Of a stretch of 64,000 nt of DNA, positions 1 through 10,198 are shown piece after piece (within the stretch, counting starts at the first letter, position 1; each line of letters starts with the position of its first letter). Both the position numbers and the translations under genes were made by a program. The notes under the pieces are model-generated. The model saw only the letters and a program-made list of their open reading frames with translations. It ran no database searches and was not told the DNA's origin. The stretch comes from Manihot esculenta (taxonomy: Eukaryota > Streptophyta > Magnoliopsida > Malpighiales > Euphorbiaceae), in NCBI RefSeq assembly GCF_001659605.2, contig NC_035169.2, forward strand, positions 11,498,899 to 11,562,898. Direction: 5' to 3'.

Positions 1-1042
1 CCCTGAAATCCAAACACCCAAACCTAGCTCATCTGTGGGGAGCAAGGTAAAGATGATAGATTACCTGAAGCTGGATGCTCCCAAGTTCAAGACAGGTGAT
101 GATCCGTTTGAGTACCTCAAAATGGTGAAGATGATAACAGATGAGCTGGGAGCTAGTGATAGTAGAGCCATTCAGATGGCGGGGTTCACATTGAAATGCA
201 AGAAAGCACGGGAGTGGTTTAAAAACTATGTGGACCCAAGGTTAGACAGCCTATCCTGGGAGGAGTTTGCCTATGAGTTTGCTGGATGGGCATTTCCAGA
301 CAGTTCAAGAGAGCTGAAAGTTGTTGAGTTTGAGCAGCTGAGGCAGACGGAGGATATGAGTGTCGATGAGTACACCGACAAGTTCCTGGAGTTGCTGCAG
401 TATGTGGGTCAGGCATAAAACATAGATTAGAAGAAAGCTAGGAGGTATACCATGAGACTCCACTCTAAGTATTCCTCCCTGATCCTAGCAGCAGAGAGAG
501 AGAGCTTCCACACCATAGTGGATGCAGCACGGAAGATAGAGGCTAGTGCCATTATTCAGGGGACAGTGAAACAACAGGTGGCACAACCCTCGGGTTCTAA
601 GACCCCAAGCAGAGGAAAGTTTGATCTCTCTTCTTTGAGTGCAGCAGCCTCAGGAAGCAAAAAGTGGAACAAAGCTAAGCTTAAGAAGAATAAGTTCTGG
701 AATAGGTTAAAGTCTTGTCTGGGTTTAGGTGGTGGTTCGAGCTCTGGTTCAGATGGCTCAGAATGCTTGAGGTGCGGTAAACCGCATAAGGGAGTCTGTT
801 GGTTCGAGACAACAACATGTTTCAGATGCGGTCAGGAGGGGCACATAGCACGGGGATGTCCTAATGCAGCCATGATGGCACAGTCCCAGCAGACAGCTTC
901 AGGTAGTGTGGCTCAGCCAGTAGCTTCAGCCATGACTCAAGGCAGTGGTAGAGGCAGAGGGAGAGGGGCAGCCTCTTCTTCAGCAGGTTCCCGGGGTGAA
1001 GGTCCATCAGCTCCAGCTCAGATCTTCACTATGACACAGTAG
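1..1042 (+). pseudogene. gag: gag (capsid/nucleocapsid), broken Tekay copy
   Basis: Gag packages element RNA into cytoplasmic virus-like particles. The frame from 35 to 418 carries the capsid-like part (retrotransposon gag domain with the EWFKNYVDP and LSWEEFA segments). It is lost by an indel/stop near 418 and resumes at about 430-1042. Near 770-860 there are two cysteine/histidine clusters; the second, CFRCGQEGHIARGC, is a CX2CX4HX4C zinc knuckle. The C-terminus is rich in Gly-Arg and Gln. The frame ends at a TAG near 1040 where the 54197 copy has CAG, so gag and pol may once have been one reading frame. The N-terminus is outside the window. Confidence 0.88.
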
Positions 1043-1063
1043 GAGGCTAACACATCAAACACC

Positions 1064-2675
1064 GTGGTGTTAGGTAATCTCATCATTGGATGTTCTGATG
1101 TGTATGCTTTAATGGACCCTGGTGCTTCTCATTCTTTTGTTGCTCCGAGAGCCGTAGATAGAGTGGGTTTGATGACTTCTGGGTTAGAGTGTCCCCTTTG
1201 GGTCAGTGGACCCAAGTGTGATCCATCAGTGGCAGAGTCAGTTTGCCAGTTTAGTCCAGTGTTTGTTGAGGGTAGATGCCTTCCAGCTGACCTTGTGGTT
1301 CTAGACTTGACGGATTTTGATGTAATTCTAGGGATGGATTGGCTATCTGCTCATAGTGCTACCTTGGACTGTAGAGACAAGGTAGTCAGGTTCAGAGGAC
1401 AGGATGGGTCAGAGGTTGTCTTCAGAGGAGACAGGAGGGGTATGCCTAGAGGTTTGATATCAGCCCTACAGGCTCGTAGGTTGCTCATGAGGGGTTGTCA
1501 GGGGTTTCTAGCTCATGTGAGAGAGCTTGATAGTCAGGTCAGGGAGCCCACCTTAGTGCCCGTAGTAAGAGAGTTTCCAGATGTCTTCCCAGACGAGCTT
1601 CCAGGACTACCACCTATTAGGGAGATAGAGTTCAAAATAGAAGTGATGCCTGGAACCAGACCGATCTCTATCCCTCCCTACAGGATGGCACCTGCAGAGT
1701 TGAAAGAATTGAAAGAGCAGTTGCAAGAGTTGGTAGATAAGGGTTTCATCCGACCGAGTACCTCACCTTGGGGTGCTCCAGTTCTGTTTGTAAAGAAGAA
1801 GGATAGATCCTTAAGACTTTGTATCGACTACAGATAGTTGAACAAAGTCACTACCAAGAACAAGTATCCCTTACCCATGATTGATGATCTATTTGACCAG
1901 CTAGCAGGAGCAGGTTGTTTCTCCAAAATAGATCTGAGGTCTGGGTATCATCAGTTGAGAATCGGAGAGGAAGATGTGCCGAAGACAGCGTTCAGGACCA
2001 GATATGGGCATTATGAGTTCCTAGTAATGCCGTTTGGGCTAACCAATGCTCCTGCAGCATTCATGGATCTCATGAACAGAGTTTTTAGCCAGTTTTTGGA
2101 TCACTTTGTTATTGTATTCATTGATGATATCTTAGTGTATTCCAGAAACACAGAGGAGCATGGCTAATGCCCATCATCTGAGGATTGTGTTGCAGACCCT
2201 GAGGGAGCATGGCTTGTATTACAAGTTCTCCAAATGCGAATTCTGGTTAAGGAGCATTTCCTTCTTGGGACATGTTGTGTCAGAACAGGGAATTGAAGTG
2301 GACCCCAAGAAGGTAGAAGCTGTAGCTAACTGACCGAGACCCATTACAGTTACAGAGATTAAGAGTTTTCTGGGTTTGGCAGGTTACTACAGGAGGTTCA
2401 TCCAGGACTTCTCCAAAATCGCCGCTCCTATGACCAGGCTGACCAAAAAGAATCAGAGGTTTTTTTGGTAAGAACAGTGTGAGGAAAGCTTTGAAGAGCT
2501 GAAGAAAAGGTTGATGTCAGCACCGATGTTAGCTCTGCCTACCAGTAATGAAGACTTCACAGTGTTTTGTGATGCGTCCCGTGTGGGACTAGGTTGTGTA
2601 TTGATGCAAAATGAGAGGGTAATTGCTTATGCTTCTAGGCAGCTGAAGAAGCATGAGTTGAATTATCCTACACAT
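1064..2675 (+). pseudogene. pol: protease and reverse transcriptase, first part, broken
   Basis: 1064-1837 begins with an aspartic protease ([10 protein letters not shown] at about residues 16-25; this family has Pro where Thr or Ser is more usual) and runs into the RT fingers (PLWVSGPKC, then [12 protein letters not shown] and [14 protein letters not shown]). A TAG at about 1835 replaces CAG. RT continues at 1838-2167 with [21 protein letters not shown] and the catalytic FIDDILVYS, all intact. Frameshifts at about 2165 and 2220, a TGA replacing TGG near 2332 and a stop near 2470 follow. 2511-2675 is the start of RNase H ([11 protein letters not shown]). It breaks off where the inverted fragment begins. 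Confidence 0.88.
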
Positions 2676-3769
2676 TTTAACGACCCGGAAACCAGACCGC
2701 TACCGGTGCTAGGATCCAAATCGACATAAGGTCGCCGGGACCCGTAGCCAGCCTAACATACATCCTGAATACCTGTCAAATCCCATAAAGGTAGTGCCTC
2801 CACATCTTGAGTGCAAAGATCACCGCTGCCATCTCTAGGTCATGTGTAGGGTAATTCAACTCGTGCTTCTTTAGCTATCTAGAAGCATAAGCAATCACCC
2901 TTTCATTCTGCATTAGCACACAACCCAGTCTCACACGGGACGCATCGCAAAAGACTGTGAAGTCCTCATTACTAGTCGGCAGAGCTAACACCGGTGCTGA
3001 AGTCAACCTCTTCTTTAGCTCCTCAAAGCTCTCTTCACACTGGTCGGTCCACACGAACCTCTGGTTCTTCTTAGTCAATCTGGTCATGGGAGCTGCAATC
3101 TTAGAGAAGTCCTGAACGAACCTCCTGTAGTAACCTGCCAAACCCAAGAAACTCTTGATCTCTGTCACCGTAGTGGGTCTAGGCCAGTTAGCTACAGCTT
3201 CCACTTTCTTGGGGTCTACCTCGATTCCGTTTTTTGACACCACATGTCCCAAGAAAGAGATGCTCCTCAGCCAGAACTCACCCTTGGAGAACTTGGCATA
3301 CAAGCCATGTTCCCTCAAGGTCTGCAGAACTAACCTCAAATGATGGGCATGCTCCTCTGCATTCTTGGAATACACTAAGATATCATCTATAAAGACAATA
3401 ACAAAGTGATCCAGGTACTGGCTAAACACTCTGTTCATGAGATCCATGAATGCTGCAGGGGCATTGGTTAACCCGAACGGCATCACAAGGAACTCATAAT
3501 GCCCATATCTGGTCCTGAATGCTGCCTTCGGTACATCCTCTTCCCTTATCCTCAGCTAATGGTACCCCGATCTTAGATCTATCTTGGAGAAACAACCTGC
3601 TCCTGCTAGCTGGTCGAATAGATCGTCGATCCTTGGCAACGGGTACTTATTCTTGGGAGTGACCTTGTTCAACTGCCTATAGTCGATACAAAGTCTAAGG
3701 GATCCATCCTTCTTTTTCACAAATAGAACTGAAGCACCCCAAGGTGAGGTACTCGGTCGGATGAAACCC
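2676..3769 (-). mobile_element. Inverted Tekay fragment: RT-RNase H joined to LTR end
   Basis: Read on the minus strand, this runs from RT fingers through RNase H (3769 to about 2787) and then jumps to the last ~110 bp of a Tekay LTR (2786-2676). The LTR terminus abuts the interrupted RNase H codons of the host element exactly. The internal junction at about 2781-2786 reads CCCATA, present in both parents, so integrase, PPT and most of the LTR were lost by a microhomology deletion. No target duplication is seen at 3769/3770, so the other end is also truncated. Confidence 0.85.
2787..3769 (-). pseudogene. pol: reverse transcriptase/RNase H fragment, inverted
   Basis: The minus strand encodes the RT fingers ([17 protein letters not shown]), [20 protein letters not shown], an intact FIDDILVYS and the RNase H N-terminus ([12 protein letters not shown]). 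Frames 3556-3769 and 2875-3486 are separated by stops near 3540-3556. The reading frame ends after AYASR at about 2875. It matches the plus-strand RT at 1742-2675 closely and so forms a long inverted repeat with it. A gene of its own is unlikely. Confidence 0.88.
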
Positions 3770-5560
3770 GATCTAGAGATGGCAGCTGTGATCTTTGCGC
3801 TCAAGATGTGGAGGCATTACTTGTATGGGGTAAAATGTGAGATCTTCACAGATCATAAAAGCTTGCAGTACATCTTGAGTCAGAGGGAGTTGAACTTGAG
3901 GCAGAGAAGATGGGTAGAACTGCTTAGTGACTATGATTGCAAAATTCAGTACCATCCAGGTAAGGAAAATGTTGTGGCAGATGCCCTAAGCTGGAAATCA
4001 CTTGGCAGTTTATCCCATATTACAGCAGAGAGGAGACCGGTGGTGAGAGAATTTTACAAGCTCATTGATGAAGGGCTGCAGTTGGAGTTGTCTAGTATAG
4101 GTGCTTTGATAGCTCAGATGAGAGTGACACCCGTGTTTCTGGAGCAGGTGGCTCAAAAACAGCACGAGGACCCCGAGTTGGTGAAGATAGCCAGAGCAGT
4201 TCAGGCAGGCAAGAATGATGAATTCAGGTTTGACAACAAAGGGATCCTCCGCTATGGGAACAGATTATGTGTACCAGATGACGTGAGTCTGAAGGGAGAC
4301 ATTATGAGAGAAGCTCATAATGCCAGATACAGTGTTCACCCTGGGGCCACCAAAATGTATCAGGATCTTAAAAGAGTTTATTGGTGGCCATCTATGAAGA
4401 AAGAAGTGGCACAGTTTGTGTCCGCCTGTGAGGTATGTAAGAGGGTGAAGCTGGAACATTAGAAGCCGGCTGGAATGCTTAACCCACTACCGATTCCAGA
4501 GTGGAAATGGGAGAATGTGGCTATGGATTTCGTGGTGGGGTTACCGGCAATGTCCAACAGACTAGACTCCATATGGGTGATTGTGGACAGACTGACCAAA
4601 TCTGCTCACTTCATTCCTGTCAGGAGTGGCTATTATGTGGAAAAATTGGCACAGGTGTATGTGAAAGAAGTTGTAAGGCTGCATGGGGCTCCCGTTTCAA
4701 TTGTGTCAGATAGGGGATCCCAGTTCACCTTTAGGTTTTGGCGGAGTCTGCAGAATGCTGTGGGCACCAGGCTAGACTTTAGCACTGCTTTCCATCCACA
4801 GACGGACAGACAGTCAGAAAGGACCATCCAGACTATAGAAGATATGCTCAGAATGTGTGTGCTAGATTTTGGCAGTTCTTGGAGGCAGCATCTATCCTTG
4901 GTGGAGTTTGCCTACAATAACAACTATCATGCTAGCATAGGGATGGCTCCTTATGAAGCTTTATATGGGAGGAAGTGTAGGTCACCGGTTTGCTGGGAAG
5001 AAGTTGGAGAAAGGGCCTTAGCAGGGCCTGAGCTTGTAGAGATCACTAGCAGGGTAGTGCCCATTATCAGAGAAAAGATCAGAACTACTGTCAGTCGGCA
5101 GAAAAGCTATGCAGATGTCCGCAGGAAGCATATGGAGTTTCAGGAGGGGGATATGGTGTTGCTCAAGGTGTCTCCTATGAAAGGGGTGATTTGTTTTGGG
5201 AATAAGGGTAAGCTAGCTCCACGGTACATCGGACCCTTTAAAATCTTGCAGAAGATTGGGAATGTATCGTACAAGTTAGATTTATCTACTTCAATGGAGA
5301 GAATCCATCCGATTTTCCATGTTTCCATGTTACGGAAGTTCGTGTAAGATCCGAGCAAGGTTCTTAGTGAGCCTGATGTGGAGATCCTAGGAGATCTCAC
5401 CTATTTTGAACAGCCAGTGCGGATCCTAGACACACAGATTGGAAAGCTGAGGAACAAGGAAATCCCAATGGTGAAAGTCCTTTGGATTCACCATAATATA
5501 GAAGAATGTACCTGGGAGACACGGGAGTCTATGCTCCAGTAATACCCTCACCTCTTCTAA
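3770..5560 (+). pseudogene. pol: RNase H, integrase and chromodomain-like tail, broken
   Basis: The host element resumes in RNase H ([20 protein letters not shown]) and continues through [10 protein letters not shown] to 4462, where TAG replaces CAG. Then comes integrase: the zinc-binding part (H...HPGATK...CEVCKRVK) lies just before the stop. The core has the catalytic Asp in AMDFVVGLP, Asp in VSDRGSQF and Glu in QSERTIQ. The C-terminal part runs to 5347, where a further stop occurs. The chromodomain-like tail is in frame after it, to about 5560 (EECTWETRESMLQ, then a stop). Integrase inserts element cDNA, and the chromodomain guides it to heterochromatin. Confidence 0.88.
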
Positions 5561-5566
5561 GGTTAG

Positions 5567-7244
5567 TGACTCGCGGTTGTCGAAGCCGGTCAAAAATAAC
5601 CTTTCTGGTTATCAACAATTTACAACTGCAGATAGTAGTGAAAGGATCAAATCCACAGGGAATTGAATACTTACCTATTTTCCTTATCAAGACCAATAAA
5701 ATAAACTGAAACAAAAATAAAACTGAAAGAGAAATAAACTGAAAGCAAATATAACTGAAAGAGAAATAAACTGAAACGAGATAAAATTGAAAGCAAAAAT
5801 AATTGAAATGAGATAAAACTGAAAGCGAGATAAACTGAAAGCGGAATAAAAATAAATTACAGTAAAAGTAAAATGGGGGGATTGAGATTGATTTGATTAA
5901 TAAACTACTGAAAGCAATTAAAATAAGCGAATAATAAAATAAAAGAGAAATAAATAATAAGAAAGCTCTAGTTGAAGAATTGGATCCACTTCAGTTGTTG
6001 GGATTGATCATTGACACTTAGTTTCTTTTGATTGATTCAATAGATTAGTTATGAAGATGGAAGATGTTTCTCACCACCATGTCTCTCCTTATGATTAAAC
6101 CAATTAGGGAACGTCCTCTAATTAATTACTAATTAACAAATTATCAAGGAACGTCCTTGGGCCTTAGGCATCTAACAATTGTTAATTGCACGAAGAAAGA
6201 GAGAGATCCAATCCTAACTACTCAAACGCATGAGATGTTGTTAGATCATACAATTTCCTTGGTTTTTACACCAAGTGTTCTTATGTTTGAATAACTCAAG
6301 CAATTACGGACTTAAATCATCCAAACTAACATATTATTACTTTGCAATCAAGAATCAACGTAGATCTAAAGAACAAAGCAATATTGAAATCAAGCATGAA
6401 ATTGCATGAATATTGAACTCCCAAAAGTTAAACAATATTTGATAAAGTCTCACAACCCATTAAACAACTAAAGTTTCAACCAATATTCAACTAGAATAAA
6501 GAAATTAGCCACTCATTGGTTGAATTAAAAACAGAAAAATAAAATGGAAAAGAAAGAAGACGGATGAACTGAAGAAGGAGCGAAATTGCAATCTCCCTCT
6601 TTGCGCCGAGCTTGCAAAATTGCCCCGTTGAAGAATTGAAATTGAGTGCCCTTTGTCGGCCACTTAAGGTCCTTTAAATAGGAGGAGAGCTGATTTAGGT
6701 CTTCCACTGCTGAGCTGTCCCATGTGCGCGTGTGTCCCTTAGCCGTGAGTGTCCCATGTGCGGTTGTGGTTCTTTGCGCGGGATGGGCCGTGAGTCGATG
6801 AAATGAGCTGGTCCATGTGCAAGACGGCTGTCCATAAGCGGGCCCAAGTGTGGGAGCTTGGTCATGTGCGGGAACTTGCGGGAATGGGCCATGTGAAGTG
6901 AATGTGCGGGTCCTTAATGGAGTGCTTGGTCCTTAATTGCAAGAATGGGCTGCCCAAGTGCGTTGGCGGGTCCGTTGCGTGAGCTTGGGCTGTCCAAGTG
7001 CGTGGGTTCAAGTGCTTGAATATTTAAGCTTCAAAATATTTTCCTCATTTAGCTTGACTTGAATCCAACTTGGCAGACTTGCTCTCTTTTGCTCCAAATA
7101 AGGCAGTTTTAGGGGGATTTTCTCGAAAATATCCTTTTACACCATTTTCTACAAAATAATATTAAAAGCACTAAATTAAGCAGAAATCATGTAAATATTC
7201 ATCAATAATATTAAGATAAAAAAGGACTAAAATATGTTCTATCA
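5567..7244 (-). mobile_element. Solo LTR, Tat/Athila-like family, TSD GTTAG
   Basis: On the plus strand it runs from TGACTCGCGG to TTCTATCA, flanked by GTTAG at 5562-5566 and 7245-7249, so both ends and the target duplication are exact. Comparison with 42114 and 50090, where a PPT precedes TGATAGAGC, shows that its sense strand is minus. It carries AT-rich U5-like repeats at 5705-5870, a hairpin CAAGGA-ACG-TCCTTG near 6150, a TATA-like element CTATTTAAA (minus) near 6674, and a U3 cassette of CATGTGCGG / CCAAGTGCG words at about 6715-7015. It sits within a few bases of the pol stop of the Tekay element. Confidence 0.92.
6715..7015. repeat. U3 word-repeat cassette (CATGTGCGG / CCAAGTGCG)
   Basis: Short G-rich words such as TGTCCCATGTGCG, GGGCCATGTG and GTCCAAGTGCG recur irregularly through about 300 bp. 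The other members of this LTR family carry different repeat words in the equivalent place. Confidence 0.6.
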
Positions 7245-7336
7245 GTTAGTGTTTTTGTTTTTATGTGCTTCCTTGTTGTTTTATGTGTTATGCCATTCTA
7301 TGCTTGTTTGTTGAACATTCGGGGACGAATGTTCTT

Positions 7337-7349
7337 AAGGGGGGAAGAA
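7337..7349 (+). promoter_or_regulatory. Polypurine tract (plus-strand primer)
   Basis: AAGGGGGGAAGAA lies directly before the LTR start TGTAATACCCGG. It is preceded by GAACATTCGGGGACGAATGTTC (split here: GAACATTCG-GGGA-CGAATGTTC), a perfect short hairpin found before every Tekay 3' LTR in the window. Confidence 0.85.
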
Positions 7350-7636
7350 TGTAATACCCGGCTAGACCCCGGCATCAGAATTCCTACCTTCTGGCGGAAT
7401 CTCCTTTGGAATCCAGAATTCTCGGATATCGGAGCCTTCTAGAAGGGTAAGATAAGGTTTTCATGAAGTGTTTTTAATGCTTTTTATGGTTTTCATGAAG
7501 AAAGAAATTGAGTTTTTAAAAGAAAAAACCATGGAGGAAAAACCCAGGTTCGGCCTCTGAACCTGAAGTTCGGTTGCCGAACATAGGGAGTTTGCAGAAG
7601 CTCTTTTGGCCCTCGAAGGTGGTCTGGCCAGCCACC

Positions 7637-7645
7637 TATAAAAGG
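7637..7645 (+). promoter_or_regulatory. TATA box of Tekay LTR
   Basis: TATAAAAGG lies about 290 bp into the LTR. The same position holds TATAAAAG or TATATAAG in the copies at 13409, 19739, 54523 and 62216, so it is probably the core promoter. Confidence 0.75.
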
Positions 7646-8163
7646 CCCCTTGTCCGAAAATGGGCGAGTTTTCTCTCTCTATTTTCGGGCATAGGTGAGA
7701 TTTCGCCCTCCCATGGTTGATTTTGTGTTTTCCTCAAATTTTTCAAGTTTTTGACAAGCTTTTATCTTTGTTTTGAAGATTTTAAGCTCAAAACCGAAGT
7801 TTTGAAGTTTGGAGACCTCCGGAGACCCCATCTCCTAATCTCCAAGTTTGGGTCACACCTACCTTCGATCTTCAAGAGGTAAGTGTAGATCCTCGTCTCC
7901 TTTTATGTTTTAAGTAAGTTTTAAGGGGTTTTAAGGGTGTTTAATGCATGTTTTAGCTAGTTGTAAAATGTTAGGGTTTATGTGGGTTTGTTGGTAAATG
8001 TATGTTTATGTGTTGTTTGTTGGGGTTTAGGCTAGTTTTATGCCCCTATATGCATGAATGAGTGTATATGCATGCTTTAGAATAGTTGGTTGTGTGTATG
8101 GAATGTTTTAGGTGGCTGGTGGTGAGAAGTAGAATCGGGTTCTGCCTTTCTGGAGGACCCAGG

Positions 8164-8390
8164 TTCGGCCGCCGAACCTGCCTGTAGAGATAGCTTTAGG
8201 CCGCCTAAACTTGCCCCCGAAAGTTAGACTTTCGGCTCTTGAGGGGAGTTTCGGTCACCGAACCTGCCTCCGAAGGTTAGTGACTTTCGGATCTGAAGAG
8301 GATTTCAGCCGCCGAACCTGCCCCCGAAAGTGCCTGACTTTCGGATCTGTAGGGACCTTTGGCCGCCGAACCTGTCACCGAAAGTCCTCT
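8164..8390 (+). repeat. Array of TTCGGC-N-GCCGAA boxes in Tekay LTR
   Basis: Near-palindromes (TTCGGCCGCCGAA and variants with changed or split arms) alternate with half boxes (GCCGAAAGT) and the phrase ACTTTCGG(A/C)TCTG. Apparent ORFs across the array on both strands (arginine/proline-rich) are products of the repeat. Confidence 0.85.
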
Positions 8391-9479
8391 GCCCAGCCTT
8401 CCTTTGCCTGATTTATCTGCATGTTTTATGATGTTTTGGGGGGGGGGGTTTGGAGAGATGTTTAGAGTCATGTTAGAGTTTGTTTGGTCCCTCATTTGAG
8501 TCCATCTGTGTAGGATCGGACCTGAGGAACCGAGGTGACCAGCAGTGAGATAGCTGCTTCAGAGTCAGTCCAGTTTCAGCCAGAGGTGAGTAGAACATAA
8601 CTCTCTTTATTTTAAAGCAATCAAATTTTTAAGCATGTTCATGCATCATGAATGCCATGTATGTAATAGGTTGTATTGCATTAGAATTCACGAATATGAC
8701 GCATATGATGTTGATGTGGATAGATGTTGGATGACCCATTGGCCCTTGATATGGTATGATATGATATGGTATGGAAGTCCAGGTCGAGGCCCATTCTACG
8801 CCCCTGGTATTATGGATATGTTATGTTATGTTTAAGCGAAAGTCCTGAGGAGCTCCGTCGAGGGCTGGGCACATTGGATTATGTAGAGGGTCATTGGTGA
8901 CAAGTCCATCCTTGATGTGATTTGTTTGTGATGTGATGCATTTCATGAAAGCATATGTTTAATAATCTGTTTTTACTATTCTGCTCACTGGGCTTTAGTA
9001 GCTCACCCCTTTGCCCTAACCCCCAGGTTGCAGGGTCAGAGATAGTTCAGGAAGTCAGCAAGGGTAAAGGCTATGTTTATGTAATAGAATAGTAGTGGAT
9101 ATGTAATATAATGTAATGTGATGTATTGAGGATTAGTATTGTGCTTGGCCCTAATGTTTGATGTAAATCCCTTGTTGTACATGATCTTTTTGTAAATATT
9201 TTAATGATGAGATGTGAACCAAGCTTGATATATGTAATGTTGACCCAACTAGAGCATTTGATGAGGGCTCTAGTATGGGGTTTTTATGTATACAGTTGTG
9301 GTGCATGCACAGGTCAATCTTGGTGTACGAAAATTTTAAAATTTTTATGAAAATGTATGATCATGTATGGGATTTATCAGGTATGACAGGATGTATGTTA
9401 GGCTTGCTACGGGTTCCGGCGACCTTAAGTCGATCTGAATCCTAGCGCCGGTAGCGGTCCGATTTTTTGGGTCGTTACA

Positions 9480-10198
9480 GTATGAATCATAATATGTGGC
9501 AGGTTTAGAGCTCGACACTCTAATAGGCAGGACACTACAAACATATCGAAATAGGAAAGAGCAGTCCTATGACTTGCTCGAGGGAGAATCTCATAGGTGA
9601 CAATATGATGGACGACCTTGGGAAGGGTAGTGAGGTCACAGGTCATAAGCCTAGATGGCTGCTCACGCTCGGTGTCTCCTGAAATAATCTGAGTCTGGTG
9701 AATGGAAGAGACCTCACCAGTGATCCATTTATGGGTAGTGGATACTATAGCTCCAGAGTTACGGATACCCAGGTGCTGAGCAATACTGTCAGGAGTGAGA
9801 TAAACTCATTGACCATTAACAAAACTGACCAGGTGGGGGGGAGAGTGATGAGTGAAGGTGTGTAGATTTGCATAAAACTCCCTAACAAGCCTAGGGTGAG
9901 TGTCTAAGGGAGTGATCAGGAGATGCTACCAACCCTGGACAATAAAAGGCTGTAGGAATCCATGAGAATGAAATAACTGAACGGTATTAGCATGAACAGT
10001 TCTCCCAGGATGAACAAATCTGAGAGAAAAAGGCTGAAAGGCAGGATCCTCCTCTCTGTCTATAGGGAACTCAAAGGGTGGAGATGCAGAAGGGTCTGGG
10101 GAGGGAGACTTAGAAGCCTCGGCTTGCCTACTAGACTGACCTCTAAAATATGGGTGTCTATGGGTTGTTTGTTTTCTTCCCATTCTTAAAACAGACAA
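9480..10198 (-). pseudogene. Truncated retroelement ORF, possible env-like/plant transposon domain
   Basis: The minus strand starts at about 10198-10183 (MGRKQTTHRHPYFRG) and runs through a Ser/Pro-rich N-terminus to a stop near 9926. It continues in other frames to 9480 (PKVVHHIVTYEILP; LSYFDMFVVSCLLECRALNLPH). It is cut off by the Tekay LTR at 9479. The layout recalls the 'putative plant transposon protein' domain and ORF3/env-like proteins of Athila elements, but this is from memory of the family style and is uncertain. No catalytic motif is visible. Confidence 0.45.

Larger units (their letters stand above)
1..9479 (+). mobile_element. Tekay/Del-type Ty3-gypsy element, 3' portion
   Basis: Gag, protease, reverse transcriptase, RNase H, integrase with a chromodomain-like tail, a polypurine tract and a 3' LTR follow in Ty3-gypsy order. 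The 5' LTR and the gag start lie outside the window. The body is interrupted twice, by an inverted Tekay fragment (2676-3769) and by a solo LTR (5567-7244). The integrase tail (a Val-Lys-Val-Leu-Trp stretch and a final Tyr-Pro-His-Leu-Phe, as read in sister copies) matches the Tekay/Del chromovirus group. Many stops and indels mean it is dead. GTATG after position 9479 would be the right target duplication; its left partner is not in the window. Confidence 0.9.
7350..9479 (+). repeat. Tekay 3' LTR of the left element
   Basis: About 2.1 kb from TGTAATACCCGG to GGGTCGTTACA. Order: palindromic boxes (about 7545-7590), TATAAAAGG at 7637-7645, a predicted splice donor AAGAG|GTAAG near 7879, a dense box array (8164-8390), a predicted acceptor CTGTGTAG near 8513, and a donor GAG|GTGAGT near 8586. 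The U5-like end GATCC...GGTCGTTACA is shared by all copies. 8740-8775 is a small ATATG-rich microsatellite, and a run of G lies at about 8440-8449. Confidence 0.92.

Noticed and set aside
1100..1140. DPG protease signature as a novel active site
   Set aside because: Asp-Pro-Gly occurs in both readable protease copies here and, as I recall, in other plant Ty3-gypsy proteases, so it is a family trait rather than a novelty.
8211..8495. Arg/Pro/Cys-rich ORFs over the LTR box arrays on both strands (also 13870-14290, 20128-20607, 34760-35182, 43859-44261, 55043-55456, 62615-62957)
   Set aside because: They are translations of the TTCGGC box repeat in all frames (FGRR, RPPN, GGRK words), lie in non-coding LTR DNA and are not conserved as frames between copies.
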